The notes under the pieces were generated by a model. The model saw only the letters and a program-made list of their open reading frames with translations, had not been told where the DNA came from and ran no database searches. The translations under genes were made by a program, and so were the position numbers. Shown piece after piece: positions 16,551 to 24,916 of a stretch of DNA of 64,000 nucleotides. This DNA is from Rhizomicrobium palustre. GTDB taxonomy: Bacteria > Pseudomonadota > Alphaproteobacteria > Micropepsales > Micropepsaceae. Every line of letters begins with the position of its first letter. The stretch's first letter is position 1. The stretch lies in the NCBI RefSeq assembly GCF_011761565.1, contig NZ_JAASRM010000001.1, positions 2,666,139 through 2,730,138 on the forward strand. Direction: 5' to 3'.

Positions 16551-17915
16551 ATGAAACCCAGAACCGCGCTGAGCACTTTGACCACGGCAGTGGTTTCGGC
16601 CGTGGCGGGTTTTGCCGCGCTCTGTGCGGCCACCGCGGCGCAAGCGCCTGCGCCGAGCACCAAAACTTTTCAGTTCGTGCTGCAAAATGGATTGCAGGTG
16701 GTGGTGGTACCCGATCACCGCGCGCCGGTGATCACCCAGATGGTGGTCTATAAAGTCGGTGCGGTGGACGATCCGCCGGGCATTTCCGGTCTCGCCCATT
16801 TCTTTGAACACATGATGTTCCGCGGCACGCGGAATAATCCGGGCGGCGCCTTTTCGCAGAATATCGCGCGGGCAGGGGGCGACGACAACGCCTTCACCAC
16901 GCACGATTACACCGTCTTTCACGAGCAGATTGCGAAAGACAAATTCCGTCTGGTGGCGCGCCTCGAAGCCGACCGCATGGCCGGGCTCGATCTCTCCGAA
17001 AACGCGGTGATGGCCGAGCGCGATGTGGTGACTGAAGAGCGACGCATGCGCATCGACAACGATCCCCAGGCGCTGGTCTTGGAGCAGGCGGAAGCCGCCC
17101 TCTATCTCACCCATCCTTATGCCCGTCCCGTGATCGGTTGGCCGGAGGAAATCCGCCGCATTGGCCGCCAGGAGGCGGAGAATTTCTATCGCCGCCATTA
17201 TGCGCCGAACAATGCGGTGCTGATCGTGGCGGGCGATGTCACGCCCGATGAAGTGCGCCAGGTTGCTGAAGCCGAATATGGCCCAGTACAGCCGCGAGAG
17301 CTTGCCGCCCGCATCGATTACGCGCAGCCGCGCCGCATGGGCGAGAACCGTTTCGTCGTCACCCGTAAAGACGCGAAAGTGCCGCTGTTCCTGCGCCTTT
17401 ACCGCGTGCAGAGCTACGCTGATGCCCCCGCGGGTGCGGCGGAATCCTTGGAGCTTCTGGCGCGGCTGATGGGCGGAGACGCGACGTCGGCGCTCTATCG
17501 CAAGCTGGTGGTGGAGCGGCGTATCGCGACCGATGCCTCTGTCTCCTATGACGGCTATGCGCGCGATAGCGGCCAGTTCTCGATTTCCGTTACCCCGCGC
17601 CCGGGCGTGCCGCTCGACACGATTGAACGCGCGGTGGACGAGGTGATCTCCAACATCCAGCGCCGTCCTCCCTCCAAGGAAGATTTCGCCCGCGCCAAAA
17701 CCCAGCTTGTGGCGGGCGCGCAATTCCGCCGCGATAGCCAGTTCGAGATGGCTTCTGCCTATGCCCGCGCGCTCGCCGTGGGGCTGACCGGCTTCGATGT
17801 GCAGCAATGGCCCGCCCGCGTGCAGGCTCTGAAACCGGCTCAGGTGCAAGCCGCCGCCGCTGAAGCGTTGAACCGCAATGAAGCGGTTACCGCCTATCTT
17901 CTGCCCAAGCCATGA
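16551..17915 (+). CDS. M16 zinc metallopeptidase, catalytic subunit
   Basis: A 454-residue secreted or periplasmic insulinase-family protease. A signal peptide is visible (about residues 1-32, ending AATAAQA). The inverted zinc motif HxxEH is intact at residues 83-87 (HFFEH) and is followed by the usual MMFRGT; the downstream glutamate is plausible in ENAVMAERDVVTEERR. Two M16 halves of about 200 residues are present. I chose ATG 16551 because the longer GTG 16506 frame reads through a terminator hairpin. Its stop overlaps the start of the next M16 gene by four bases. Confidence 0.92.
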   Translation: MKPRTALSTLTTAVVSAVAGFAALCAATAAQAPAPSTKTFQFVLQNGLQVVVVPDHRAPVITQMVVYKVGAVDDPPGISGLAHFFEHMMFRGTRNNPGGAFSQNIARAGGDDNAFTTHDYTVFHEQIAKDKFRLVARLEADRMAGLDLSENAVMAERDVVTEERRMRIDNDPQALVLEQAEAALYLTHPYARPVIGWPEEIRRIGRQEAENFYRRHYAPNNAVLIVAGDVTPDEVRQVAEAEYGPVQPRELAARIDYAQPRRMGENRFVVTRKDAKVPLFLRLYRVQSYADAPAGAAESLELLARLMGGDATSALYRKLVVERRIATDASVSYDGYARDSGQFSISVTPRPGVPLDTIERAVDEVISNIQRRPPSKEDFARAKTQLVAGAQFRRDSQFEMASAYARALAVGLTGFDVQQWPARVQALKPAQVQAAAAEALNRNEAVTAYLLPKP

Positions 17916-19234
17916 AACGGCTTCTGCCCTTCCTCTTCTGCTTCTTCGCCGTCTTGCTTCCGTCGGGGGCGGTCTCGGTGAAGCCTGTCGCCGCGCTTCC
18001 TAATGTGCCCGTGTGGCTCTCCGAGGATCACACGCAGCCGGTGATCGCGCTGACAATCTCATTTCCCGCAGGCGCTTCCTATGATCCGGCGGGCAAGGCC
18101 GGGATGGCCGCGCTGTCGGCCTATCTTCTGAATGAGGGCGCGGGCAATCTCTCTGCCGATGCCTATCAGGCGGCGCTCGCCGCGCGCGGCATCCAATTGC
18201 AGATGACGCCCTCGCGCGACAGCCTCACCATCAGTGTGATGACGCTCTCGGCCAATGCGAAAGAGGCGTTCCGGCTTTTGGGACTCGCCGTGACCAAGCC
18301 GCGCTTTGATGCCGATGCGGTGACGCGCGTGCGCTTGCAGATGATGCAGGAGTATGACCTTTCCCGCAGCGATCCCGTGGCGGTGGCCGAGCGTGGCTTC
18401 TACAGCCTTTATTTCGGTCCCTATACCTATGGCCGTTCGGTCGGCGGCGATCCTAAAAGCCTTGCTTCCATTTCCGCGTATGAGCTGCATGGCTTTGTCA
18501 AAACCCATTGGGTGCTGGGCGGCATGAAAATCGCCGTGGCCGGCGATATCACCGCCGCCGCGCTGACGCCGCTGCTGAAGTCCGCTTTCGGCACATTGCC
18601 GACCACCACGCCAGCACTGCCGCCTGCACCAGTTCGCGTTGGTTCGCAGGGCCTGCATATGCTGGCGATGGATGTGCCCCAGCCTGCGGTGTTCTTTGGT
18701 GCGCCGGGTCTTTTGCGCAGCGACCGCGATTACATGGCAGGTATGATCGCCAATTACATTCTGGGCGGAGCGGGTTCCGGCTCACGGCTAACGCGGGAAA
18801 TTCGTGAGAAGCGTGGGCTCACCTACGATATTTCCACAGATCTTCTGCCCTATCGCCGCGCCGGTGTGATGATTGGCACAGTTGCGACGCGGCGCGACTC
18901 GGTGCGCGAAACGATCACGGTGTTGAAGGACGTGCTGCGTAACTTCGTCAATGACGGGCCAAGCGATGCGGAAATCGCCGATGCCAAGCAATATCTGAAT
19001 GGGTCTTTCCCGCTCTCCTTCACCTCGAATGCCGACATTGCCGCACAGCTCAACACTTTCCAGCAGCTTGGTCTGCCGATTGATTATCTCGACCGCCGCG
19101 CGGGGATGATCAATGCGGTGAGTCGCGAGGATGTGCGCCGGGTGGCGCGCCGCCTGTTTGATCCTGCAAAAATGACCATCGTGGTTGCCGGGTCTTTGCC
19201 CACACGCAACACCGAACCCGCCGATTCGCCGTGA
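17912..19234 (+). CDS. M16 peptidase-like protein, non-catalytic partner
   Basis: A 440-residue M16-fold protein with a signal peptide (about residues 1-20, LLPFLFCFFAVLLPSGAVS). At the position of HxxEH it has LSAYLLNEGAG, so the zinc ligands are lost. The second-domain features survive (GGAGSGSRLTREIREKRGLTYDI, the substrate-binding R/Y region of the family). Such proteins pair with an active M16 chain to form the clam-shell heterodimer, and the ATGA overlap with the upstream catalytic gene supports co-assembly. Substrate probably an exported peptide; not determinable here. Confidence 0.9.
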   Translation: MKRLLPFLFCFFAVLLPSGAVSVKPVAALPNVPVWLSEDHTQPVIALTISFPAGASYDPAGKAGMAALSAYLLNEGAGNLSADAYQAALAARGIQLQMTPSRDSLTISVMTLSANAKEAFRLLGLAVTKPRFDADAVTRVRLQMMQEYDLSRSDPVAVAERGFYSLYFGPYTYGRSVGGDPKSLASISAYELHGFVKTHWVLGGMKIAVAGDITAAALTPLLKSAFGTLPTTTPALPPAPVRVGSQGLHMLAMDVPQPAVFFGAPGLLRSDRDYMAGMIANYILGGAGSGSRLTREIREKRGLTYDISTDLLPYRRAGVMIGTVATRRDSVRETITVLKDVLRNFVNDGPSDAEIADAKQYLNGSFPLSFTSNADIAAQLNTFQQLGLPIDYLDRRAGMINAVSREDVRRVARRLFDPAKMTIVVAGSLPTRNTEPADSP

Positions 19235-19243
19235 AGCCCTCCG

Positions 19244-19445
19244 ACCCTCCCCTTGAGGGAGGGTCGAAAAATGCGGATGCATTTTTCGGGGAGGGGTATG
19301 TCGAGAAAGCTGTGCATGAGGCACTGATGGGTTTGGCATCACAAAAGCCAATGTCTGTGTACATTTTCCGGCTTCACGACATACCCCTCCCCGAAATTCG
19401 CGCCGCGTTGCGCCGCCAATTTCGACCCTCCCTCAAGGGGAGGGT
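19244..19445. repeat. Palindromic intergenic repeat, family A, copy 2
   Basis: Same outer arms (ACCCTCCCCTTGAGGGAGGG...) and inner arms (TTCGGGGAGGGGTATGTCG and complement) as the copy at 4554-4718, with a different and longer core. It fills the space between the M16 partner gene and mutL. Confidence 0.88.
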
Positions 19446-19479
19446 GGAAGCCACTCCGTCTCTTGCTTAAACTCCCCCC

Positions 19480-21276
19480 ATGAAAATCCGCCGTCTTACC
19501 GAAGGAACCATCAATCGCATCGCCGCGGGCGAGGTGGTGGAGCGTCCGGCCAGCGCCGTAAAGGAACTGGTGGAGAATGCGCTCGATGCAGGCGCAACCG
19601 CGATTTCCGTTTCGGTGTCGAATGGCGGCGCCGATCTCATCCTGGTGGAAGACAATGGCGAAGGGATGGGCGCGGAGGATTTGATGCTGGCGATCGAGCG
19701 CCACGCCACCTCCAAGCTGAAGGACGACGATCTCTCTCACATCTTCACTATGGGTTTTCGCGGTGAAGCGCTGCCCTCCATCGGCGCGGTGGCGCATCTT
19801 GCCATCACCTCGCGCAGCAAGGAGAGCGAGGCTCATACGGTGGAAGTGCATGGCGGCGCGATGGATGGCCCGCGTCCGGCAGGCTATCTCTCCAGCGGTC
19901 AATCGGGCACGCGGGTGGATGTGCGAGAGCTTTTCTATGCCACGCCCGCGCGGCTGAAATTCATGAAGTCTGCGCGCGCCGAAGACATGGCGACCAGTGA
20001 CGTGATCAAGCGCCTCGCCATGGCGCGGCCGGATGTGGCTTTCACCCTGACGGTCGATGGCCGCACCGCGCTCGATCTGCCTGCCGAAAGCGAACTCTTC
20101 GAAGGGCGGTTGAAGCGTCTCGCGCGCATCATGGGCAAGGAATTTGCCGCCAACGCGCTGCCGATAGAGACGGGGCGCGAAGGCTTGAAGCTGATCGGCT
20201 TCGCGGGCCTGCCGACCTATAACCGCGGCAATGCGCAGATGCAGTTCTTGTTCGTGAACGGGCGGCCCGTGCGCGACAAGCTTCTCGTCGGCGCGGTGCG
20301 TGGAGCCTATGCCGATTTCCTCGCGCGTGACCGCCACCCCGCGCTGGCGCTGTTCCTGGAATGCGATCCGGCTTTCGTCGATGTGAATGTGCACCCGGCC
20401 AAAACCGAAGTGCGGTTCCGTGATGCGGGGCTGGTGCGCGGCATGATCGTGTCGGCGCTGAAACACGCCATCCAGCAGGCTGGGCATCAGGCCTCCACCA
20501 CGGTTGCGTCCGACGCTTTATCCGCGCTCAAGCCTGAGCGGTTCGAGGCGCCTGCCTATTATCAGCCCTCTTTCAGCCCCGCGCCCTATCGCGCACCGTC
20601 CGCTTTTGATGTGTCGCGTGAATATCAGGCACCCTTCGCGCCTGCCGCCCGCGTGGAAGCTGAGACCATCGCCGAACCGCCGCCGCAAGTGGTGGCGACG
20701 CCTTTGGGCGCCGCGCGGGCGCAGCTGCATGAAACCTATATCGTGGCGCAGACCGCCGATGGCATTGTCATTGTCGATCAGCATGCCGCGCATGAACGCC
20801 TCACCTATGAGCGCATGAAAAAGCAGATGGAGGAGGGCGGCATCGCCCGTCAGCCTTTGCTTGTGCCCGAAGTGGTCGATCTTGATCCTTCCGAGGTGGA
20901 TCGCGTCGCTGCGCGCGCCGATGAGCTCGCCGAATTGGGGCTGGTGGTGGAAGCCTTCGGGCCGGATGCGATCTTAGTGCGCGAAACCCCAGCCATGCTG
21001 GGCCAGATGGATGTGAAGGGCCTGATCCGCGATCTCGCCGATGATCTTGCTGAGACCGGTTCAGCGCATTCCTTGAAAGAGCGCATGGAAGAGGTCGCGG
21101 GCACGCTTGCCTGCCACACGAGCGTGCGCGCCGGCCGCCGCCTCACCGCGGAAGAAATGAATGCGCTGCTGCGCGAAATGGAAAAGACGCCCCATTCCGG
21201 CCAATGCAACCATGGCCGCCCGACTTACGTGGAACTGAAACTCGCCGATATCGAAAAGCTGTTTGGGCGGCGGTAG
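19480..21276 (+). CDS. mutL: DNA mismatch repair protein MutL (endonuclease type)
   Basis: Couples MutS mismatch recognition to strand incision. The N-terminal GHKL ATPase shows [11 protein letters not shown], the VEDNGEGM Bergerat motif, HATSKL and [11 protein letters not shown] proline/alanine-rich linker spans about 340-405. The C-terminal domain has [12 protein letters not shown] (from residue 433), which fits the DQHA(x)2E(x)4E metal site of nicking MutL proteins. The family motifs ACHTSVRAG and QCNHGRPT complete the site. The organism therefore probably uses intrinsic MutL nicking rather than MutH. Length is 598 residues, normal. Confidence 0.97.
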   Translation: MKIRRLTEGTINRIAAGEVVERPASAVKELVENALDAGATAISVSVSNGGADLILVEDNGEGMGAEDLMLAIERHATSKLKDDDLSHIFTMGFRGEALPSIGAVAHLAITSRSKESEAHTVEVHGGAMDGPRPAGYLSSGQSGTRVDVRELFYATPARLKFMKSARAEDMATSDVIKRLAMARPDVAFTLTVDGRTALDLPAESELFEGRLKRLARIMGKEFAANALPIETGREGLKLIGFAGLPTYNRGNAQMQFLFVNGRPVRDKLLVGAVRGAYADFLARDRHPALALFLECDPAFVDVNVHPAKTEVRFRDAGLVRGMIVSALKHAIQQAGHQASTTVASDALSALKPERFEAPAYYQPSFSPAPYRAPSAFDVSREYQAPFAPAARVEAETIAEPPPQVVATPLGAARAQLHETYIVAQTADGIVIVDQHAAHERLTYERMKKQMEEGGIARQPLLVPEVVDLDPSEVDRVAARADELAELGLVVEAFGPDAILVRETPAMLGQMDVKGLIRDLADDLAETGSAHSLKERMEEVAGTLACHTSVRAGRRLTAEEMNALLREMEKTPHSGQCNHGRPTYVELKLADIEKLFGRR

Positions 21277-21283
21277 GTTCGCC

Positions 21284-21934
21284 TCAGCCCCAGGGAAGCG
21301 CTACATGCAATGTCGAGAATGTGGGGGCGCCATCTTTCGTAGCGGGCTGGAAATGCCATGTCTTTGCGCATTTACCGGCAAGGGCGTCTAGCGCGGAATT
21401 GCCGCTCGATTTTTCGAGATAGACCATGGAGACATGGCCATCTTCCTCGATCTCAAGGGCAAGCGCAGTTTTTGTTCCCGGTGTGATTGGGATGTCCGAA
21501 GGGCGCGAGCAGGTTTGCGGGCCCGCGGGTTTGGCTGGAACGGTATCCGGCATGGAAGTGGCATCGCCCAAGAACCACTGTGCCGAGGCGCTCCAGCGCA
21601 TTGCGACGGGTTTCCCATTCTGCATGGCCGGGCGGTATCTCCACTTGCTCGCGCAGGAAATTGCTTCTTCATCGAGCGCTTTCGAGCCGGTGGAGTGAGA
21701 CACTTTGATATCCGCGGTCTCGCCGTTTTCGGTCACGAGAAACGTCAGATCCGCGCGCCCTTCTTCGTGTGCGTCTTTGGCTTCTTGAGGATAATGAGAA
21801 CAGAAATGCGGCGCGCCTAGACTGGTTGGCGAAGTAGGCAAGGGCGGTGGCACGTCGAGGGGGGTATCACCATCCTGCGCTACAGCTGCAGCGGCAAAGA
21901 GCGCCGCGCAAACCAATGCGGATCTGAAAATCAC
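21284..21934 (-). CDS. Exported protein with TonB C-terminal-like domains
   Basis: A 216-residue protein with a cleavable signal peptide (about residues 1-19, ending AAVAQ). A TonB-C fold follows: the first copy is recognisable by YPQEAKDAHEEGRADLTFLV and ALDEEAISCASKWRYRPA. A second, weaker copy starts around residue 135 (LALEIEEDGHVSMVYLEKSS, ALDALAGKCAKTWHFQPA), so the protein is a tandem repeat of the domain. There is no membrane anchor or proline-rich spacer, so it is not a working TonB. Function unknown. It lies convergent to mutL with 7 bases between stops. Confidence 0.78.
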   Translation of the reverse strand: MIFRSALVCAALFAAAAVAQDGDTPLDVPPPLPTSPTSLGAPHFCSHYPQEAKDAHEEGRADLTFLVTENGETADIKVSHSTGSKALDEEAISCASKWRYRPAMQNGKPVAMRWSASAQWFLGDATSMPDTVPAKPAGPQTCSRPSDIPITPGTKTALALEIEEDGHVSMVYLEKSSGNSALDALAGKCAKTWHFQPATKDGAPTFSTLHVALPWG

Positions 21935-21976
21935 CCTGTTTCCCCCTGATGACGCTCAACGCGAACGGTTTACACT

Positions 21977-22540
21977 TTACTTGCGCAAAAACGCCACCCG
22001 TGTCTCGCCATAAACCCGTTCGTCTTCTTTAGTGAAGCCTTCATCAGCGATTGTTTCGTCTTCGGCGGCTTCCACCACCAGGACGGCGCGCTCCGACAGC
22101 CAGCCGCCCTCGCGCAAACTCTTCAGCGCCGGGGCGATCAGGTTTTTGTGATAGGGCGGGTCGATGATCACGAGATCGAATGGCCCGCCAGCGCCCGCCG
22201 CCATGGGGCCGAGATCGGTGGCATCGCGCCGCCAGATCTTGGTCGTGCCGGTGAGCGAGAGCGCTTCCACATTCTCGCGGACAAGGGCGCGGCTATCGGC
22301 GGAATCATCCACGAAGAGGCAGAAGGCGCCGCCCCGGCTCATGGCTTCGATACCCATCGCGCCGGTGCCTGAGAAAAGGTCGATCACGCGCGCGCCGTCC
22401 AGCGCGAAGCCGTTGCCGAAATCGTGATGCATCAGAATGTTGAAGACGGCCTGGCGCACCTTATCCGCGGTCGGGCGCACCCGCATGTCGCGCGGGGTTA
22501 CCAAATTGCGTCCACCGTATAATCCAGCCGTAATGCGCAT
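21977..22540 (-). CDS. rsmD: 16S rRNA (guanine-966-N2)-methyltransferase
   Basis: Methylates G966 of 16S rRNA. The 187-residue protein begins MRITAGLYGGRNL, and contains VRPTADKVRQAVFNIL, the SAM-binding motif VIDLFSGTGAMGIEAMSRG and the catalytic DPPY (VIIDPPYHKN). Start ATG at 22540 has GGAGAAAAAAT directly upstream, better than the longer GTG frame. The TonB-C protein gene lies 42 bases downstream on the same strand. Confidence 0.95.
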   Translation of the reverse strand: MRITAGLYGGRNLVTPRDMRVRPTADKVRQAVFNILMHHDFGNGFALDGARVIDLFSGTGAMGIEAMSRGGAFCLFVDDSADSRALVRENVEALSLTGTTKIWRRDATDLGPMAAGAGGPFDLVIIDPPYHKNLIAPALKSLREGGWLSERAVLVVEAAEDETIADEGFTKEDERVYGETRVAFLRK

Positions 22541-22662
22541 ATTTTTTCTCCGGGGGCGGACCCTACTCAAACCCGCCTCCCGCCAAAAGCCGGTGATTCA
22601 CAAAAGTTTGGCATACAATAGAGGTATTGGCGCTTTTGCTCCGTCCAGGGTAGGTTCCGCCC

Positions 22663-24735
22663 ATGCGCCAGCTTCTTTTCTGCCTCGCCGCCCTTCTGGG
22701 CCTGACCATCTCTGCCGCGGCCGACACCCTGCCGCCGCCCTCTCAGCCGCCGAAAGTGCATGTCCGGCTGATCGCGGATCGCGATGGGGTCAAGCCCGGT
22801 TCAACTTTTACGGTTGCCGTCGAGCAGAATATCGAGACTGGCTGGCATACCTATTGGCTGAACCCGGGCGAGGCCGGCCAGCCGACGGAAGTGAAATGGA
22901 GCCTGCCCGCGGGCTGGAAGGCGGGTGCCATCCAATGGCCTTACCCGATCCGCATCCCGGTCGGCCCGCTGATGGATTATGGCTATGAGGGCAAGGTCTG
23001 GCTGTTGATGGACCTCACGGTCCCCGCTGATGCCGCCCCGGGCGCGACCACCTTGAAGGCGCTGGTGCAATATCTCGTCTGTCGCGAGGTCTGCATTCCC
23101 GAAGACGCCAATGTGGAATTGCCGGTCGTGGTCGACCCCAAGGGCGCGGGTCCCGCATCTTCCACCGCCGCCGATTTCGCCGCCGCGCGCGCGAAAATTC
23201 CTGCCGCCTCGCCTTGGCCGATGCGTTATGCGCTGGGCCAGGATTTGCGGTTGTTCCTGGCATCGCCTGCGCTCGCGGGCACGGCGCGTCCGCAGGATGT
23301 GCAGTTCTTCCCGGCGCAACCCGGCGAAGTGACCGATGCTGCTAAGCAGAGCTTTGGCGTTGCCAAGGATGGCTTGGTGGTGTCGCTTAAGCCGGGCGGC
23401 AAGATGGCGGGTCTGAAAAACCTTTCCGGCGTGCTGGTGCTGGTGAGCGCGGATCGCTCTGTGCAGGCGTTGGAAGTCAAAGCCGCCCCCGGGCCGGTGC
23501 CCGCGGCCGAGATGGGCGGCGATTTCAATTTCTGGCTGGCGCTGGCTTTTGCCGCGCTGGGCGGGCTCATCCTCAACATCATGCCTTGCGTCTTGCCGGT
23601 TCTGGCGATGAAGGCGCTGGCCTTGGCGAGCCATGCAGGCGCTGATCGCCGTCATGCCCGTGCGGAGTCTTTCTCTTATGCGGCGGGCGCAATCCTCAGC
23701 TTCGTCGCTTTTGGTCTTGCCGTGTTGGCGCTGCGCGCAGGCGGTGCCGCCATCGGTTGGGGCTTCCAATTGCAGGAACCCATCGTGGTGGCGGGCCTTG
23801 CGCTGTTGATGTTCGCGGTGGCCTTGAATCTCTCGGGCGTGTTCGAGTTTCAGCCGATCAGTGCGGGCGATGCGCTCGCACGCAAGGGCGGGCTGACCGG
23901 CGCCTTCTTCACCGGCGTGTTGGCGGTGGCTGTGGCCGCGCCGTGCACAGCGCCCTTCATGGCGACGGCGATCGGTTATGGCTTCACCCAAAGCGCGCCG
24001 GTGGTTGTGGGCATCTTCATCGCGCTGGGCTTTGGCTTTGCGCTGCCCTTCATCCTGATCGGCCTTTGGCCCGCTATTCATCGCATCTTCCCCAAGCCCG
24101 GCACTTGGATGGTGCGCTTCAAGCAGGTTCTGGCGCTGCCGATGTATGCAGCCGCTGGCTGGCTGGTGTGGGTTCTGGCGCAGCAGGTGGATCGCAGCGG
24201 CCTTATCGCCACGGCTGGCGCCGCCTTGGCGCTGGGGCTCGCACTCTGGCTCTGGGGCCGCATGCCGATGCTTGCTGGCGCCGTGAAGACGGGCGTCACC
24301 TTTGGTGCTGCGGTGCTACTCCTCGCCATGGTCTTCGCCTTGAGCTTTGTGGCTGGCGCCAAACCGCCCGCGCCGGTGACGGTGGCTGCGCATGCAGGCA
24401 TGCCGTCGGAGCCCTACACGCCCGCCAAGCTCGAAGCGTTGCGCAAAGCGGGGAGGCCCGTGTTCATCGATGCTACCGCGTCCTGGTGCATCACCTGCAT
24501 GGTGAACGAGGAAGCCGCGCTCTCGCGCCCCAAGGTGCATGAAGTCTTCAAACAGAAGAACATCGCGCTCCTGGTCGCCGATTGGACCAACAAGAATCCA
24601 GAGATCACCGCGCTTCTGGAAGCCCATGGCCGCTCGGGCGTGCCGCTCTATCTCTATTACGCTGCGGGCGCGAATGACGCGAAGATCCTGCCCCAAATCC
24701 TGACCGAGGATCAGGTGTTGAAAGCGCTGGAGTAG
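22663..24735 (+). CDS. DsbD/ScsB-like transmembrane thiol-disulfide interchange protein
   Basis: Carries reducing power from the cytoplasm to the periplasm. The 690-residue chain has three parts. A signal peptide (1-20) leads an N-terminal DsbD-alpha/DsbC-like domain with a CREVC pair at 140-144. A CcdA-like eight-helix core (about 285-560) has the two membrane cysteines C309 (MPCVLP) and C428 (APCTAP). A C-terminal thioredoxin domain carries WCITC at 608-612. The long N-terminal domain resembles ScsB more than E. coli DsbD. All three relay cysteine pairs are present, so it should be active. Divergent from rsmD. Confidence 0.92.
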   Translation: MRQLLFCLAALLGLTISAAADTLPPPSQPPKVHVRLIADRDGVKPGSTFTVAVEQNIETGWHTYWLNPGEAGQPTEVKWSLPAGWKAGAIQWPYPIRIPVGPLMDYGYEGKVWLLMDLTVPADAAPGATTLKALVQYLVCREVCIPEDANVELPVVVDPKGAGPASSTAADFAAARAKIPAASPWPMRYALGQDLRLFLASPALAGTARPQDVQFFPAQPGEVTDAAKQSFGVAKDGLVVSLKPGGKMAGLKNLSGVLVLVSADRSVQALEVKAAPGPVPAAEMGGDFNFWLALAFAALGGLILNIMPCVLPVLAMKALALASHAGADRRHARAESFSYAAGAILSFVAFGLAVLALRAGGAAIGWGFQLQEPIVVAGLALLMFAVALNLSGVFEFQPISAGDALARKGGLTGAFFTGVLAVAVAAPCTAPFMATAIGYGFTQSAPVVVGIFIALGFGFALPFILIGLWPAIHRIFPKPGTWMVRFKQVLALPMYAAAGWLVWVLAQQVDRSGLIATAGAALALGLALWLWGRMPMLAGAVKTGVTFGAAVLLLAMVFALSFVAGAKPPAPVTVAAHAGMPSEPYTPAKLEALRKAGRPVFIDATASWCITCMVNEEAALSRPKVHEVFKQKNIALLVADWTNKNPEITALLEAHGRSGVPLYLYYAAGANDAKILPQILTEDQVLKALE

Positions 24736-24756
24736 CGGCAAGTTTTCGCACCGCAC

Positions 24757-24794
24757 AAAAAAGGAGCCGGGTCGGCTGTTCCGACACCGGCTCC
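24757..24794 (-). terminator. Terminator for the lipoprotein-regulator-kinase operon
   Basis: Read on the minus strand, GGAGCCGG-t-GTCGG pairs across a 5-base loop with CCGAC-CCGGCTCC and is followed by TTTTTTGTG. It lies about 120 bases beyond the kinase stop codon; that 120-base tail holds no visible gene. Confidence 0.8.
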
Positions 24795-24916
24795 GTGGGG
24801 CCTGGGTGCAAACCCTAGCAATGCGTATCTCTCCTCGCAGCCTTAATAGATCAATACGCACACGGACAATGCCACGCGTGCTTAATGCGATGCTGTGACA
24901 ACGATAGAATAAGGCT

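Noticed and set aside
24795..24916. Possible small RNA in the tail between the kinase stop and its terminator
   Set aside because: It is simply a long 3' untranslated region by sequence; no independent promoter or structure was visible.
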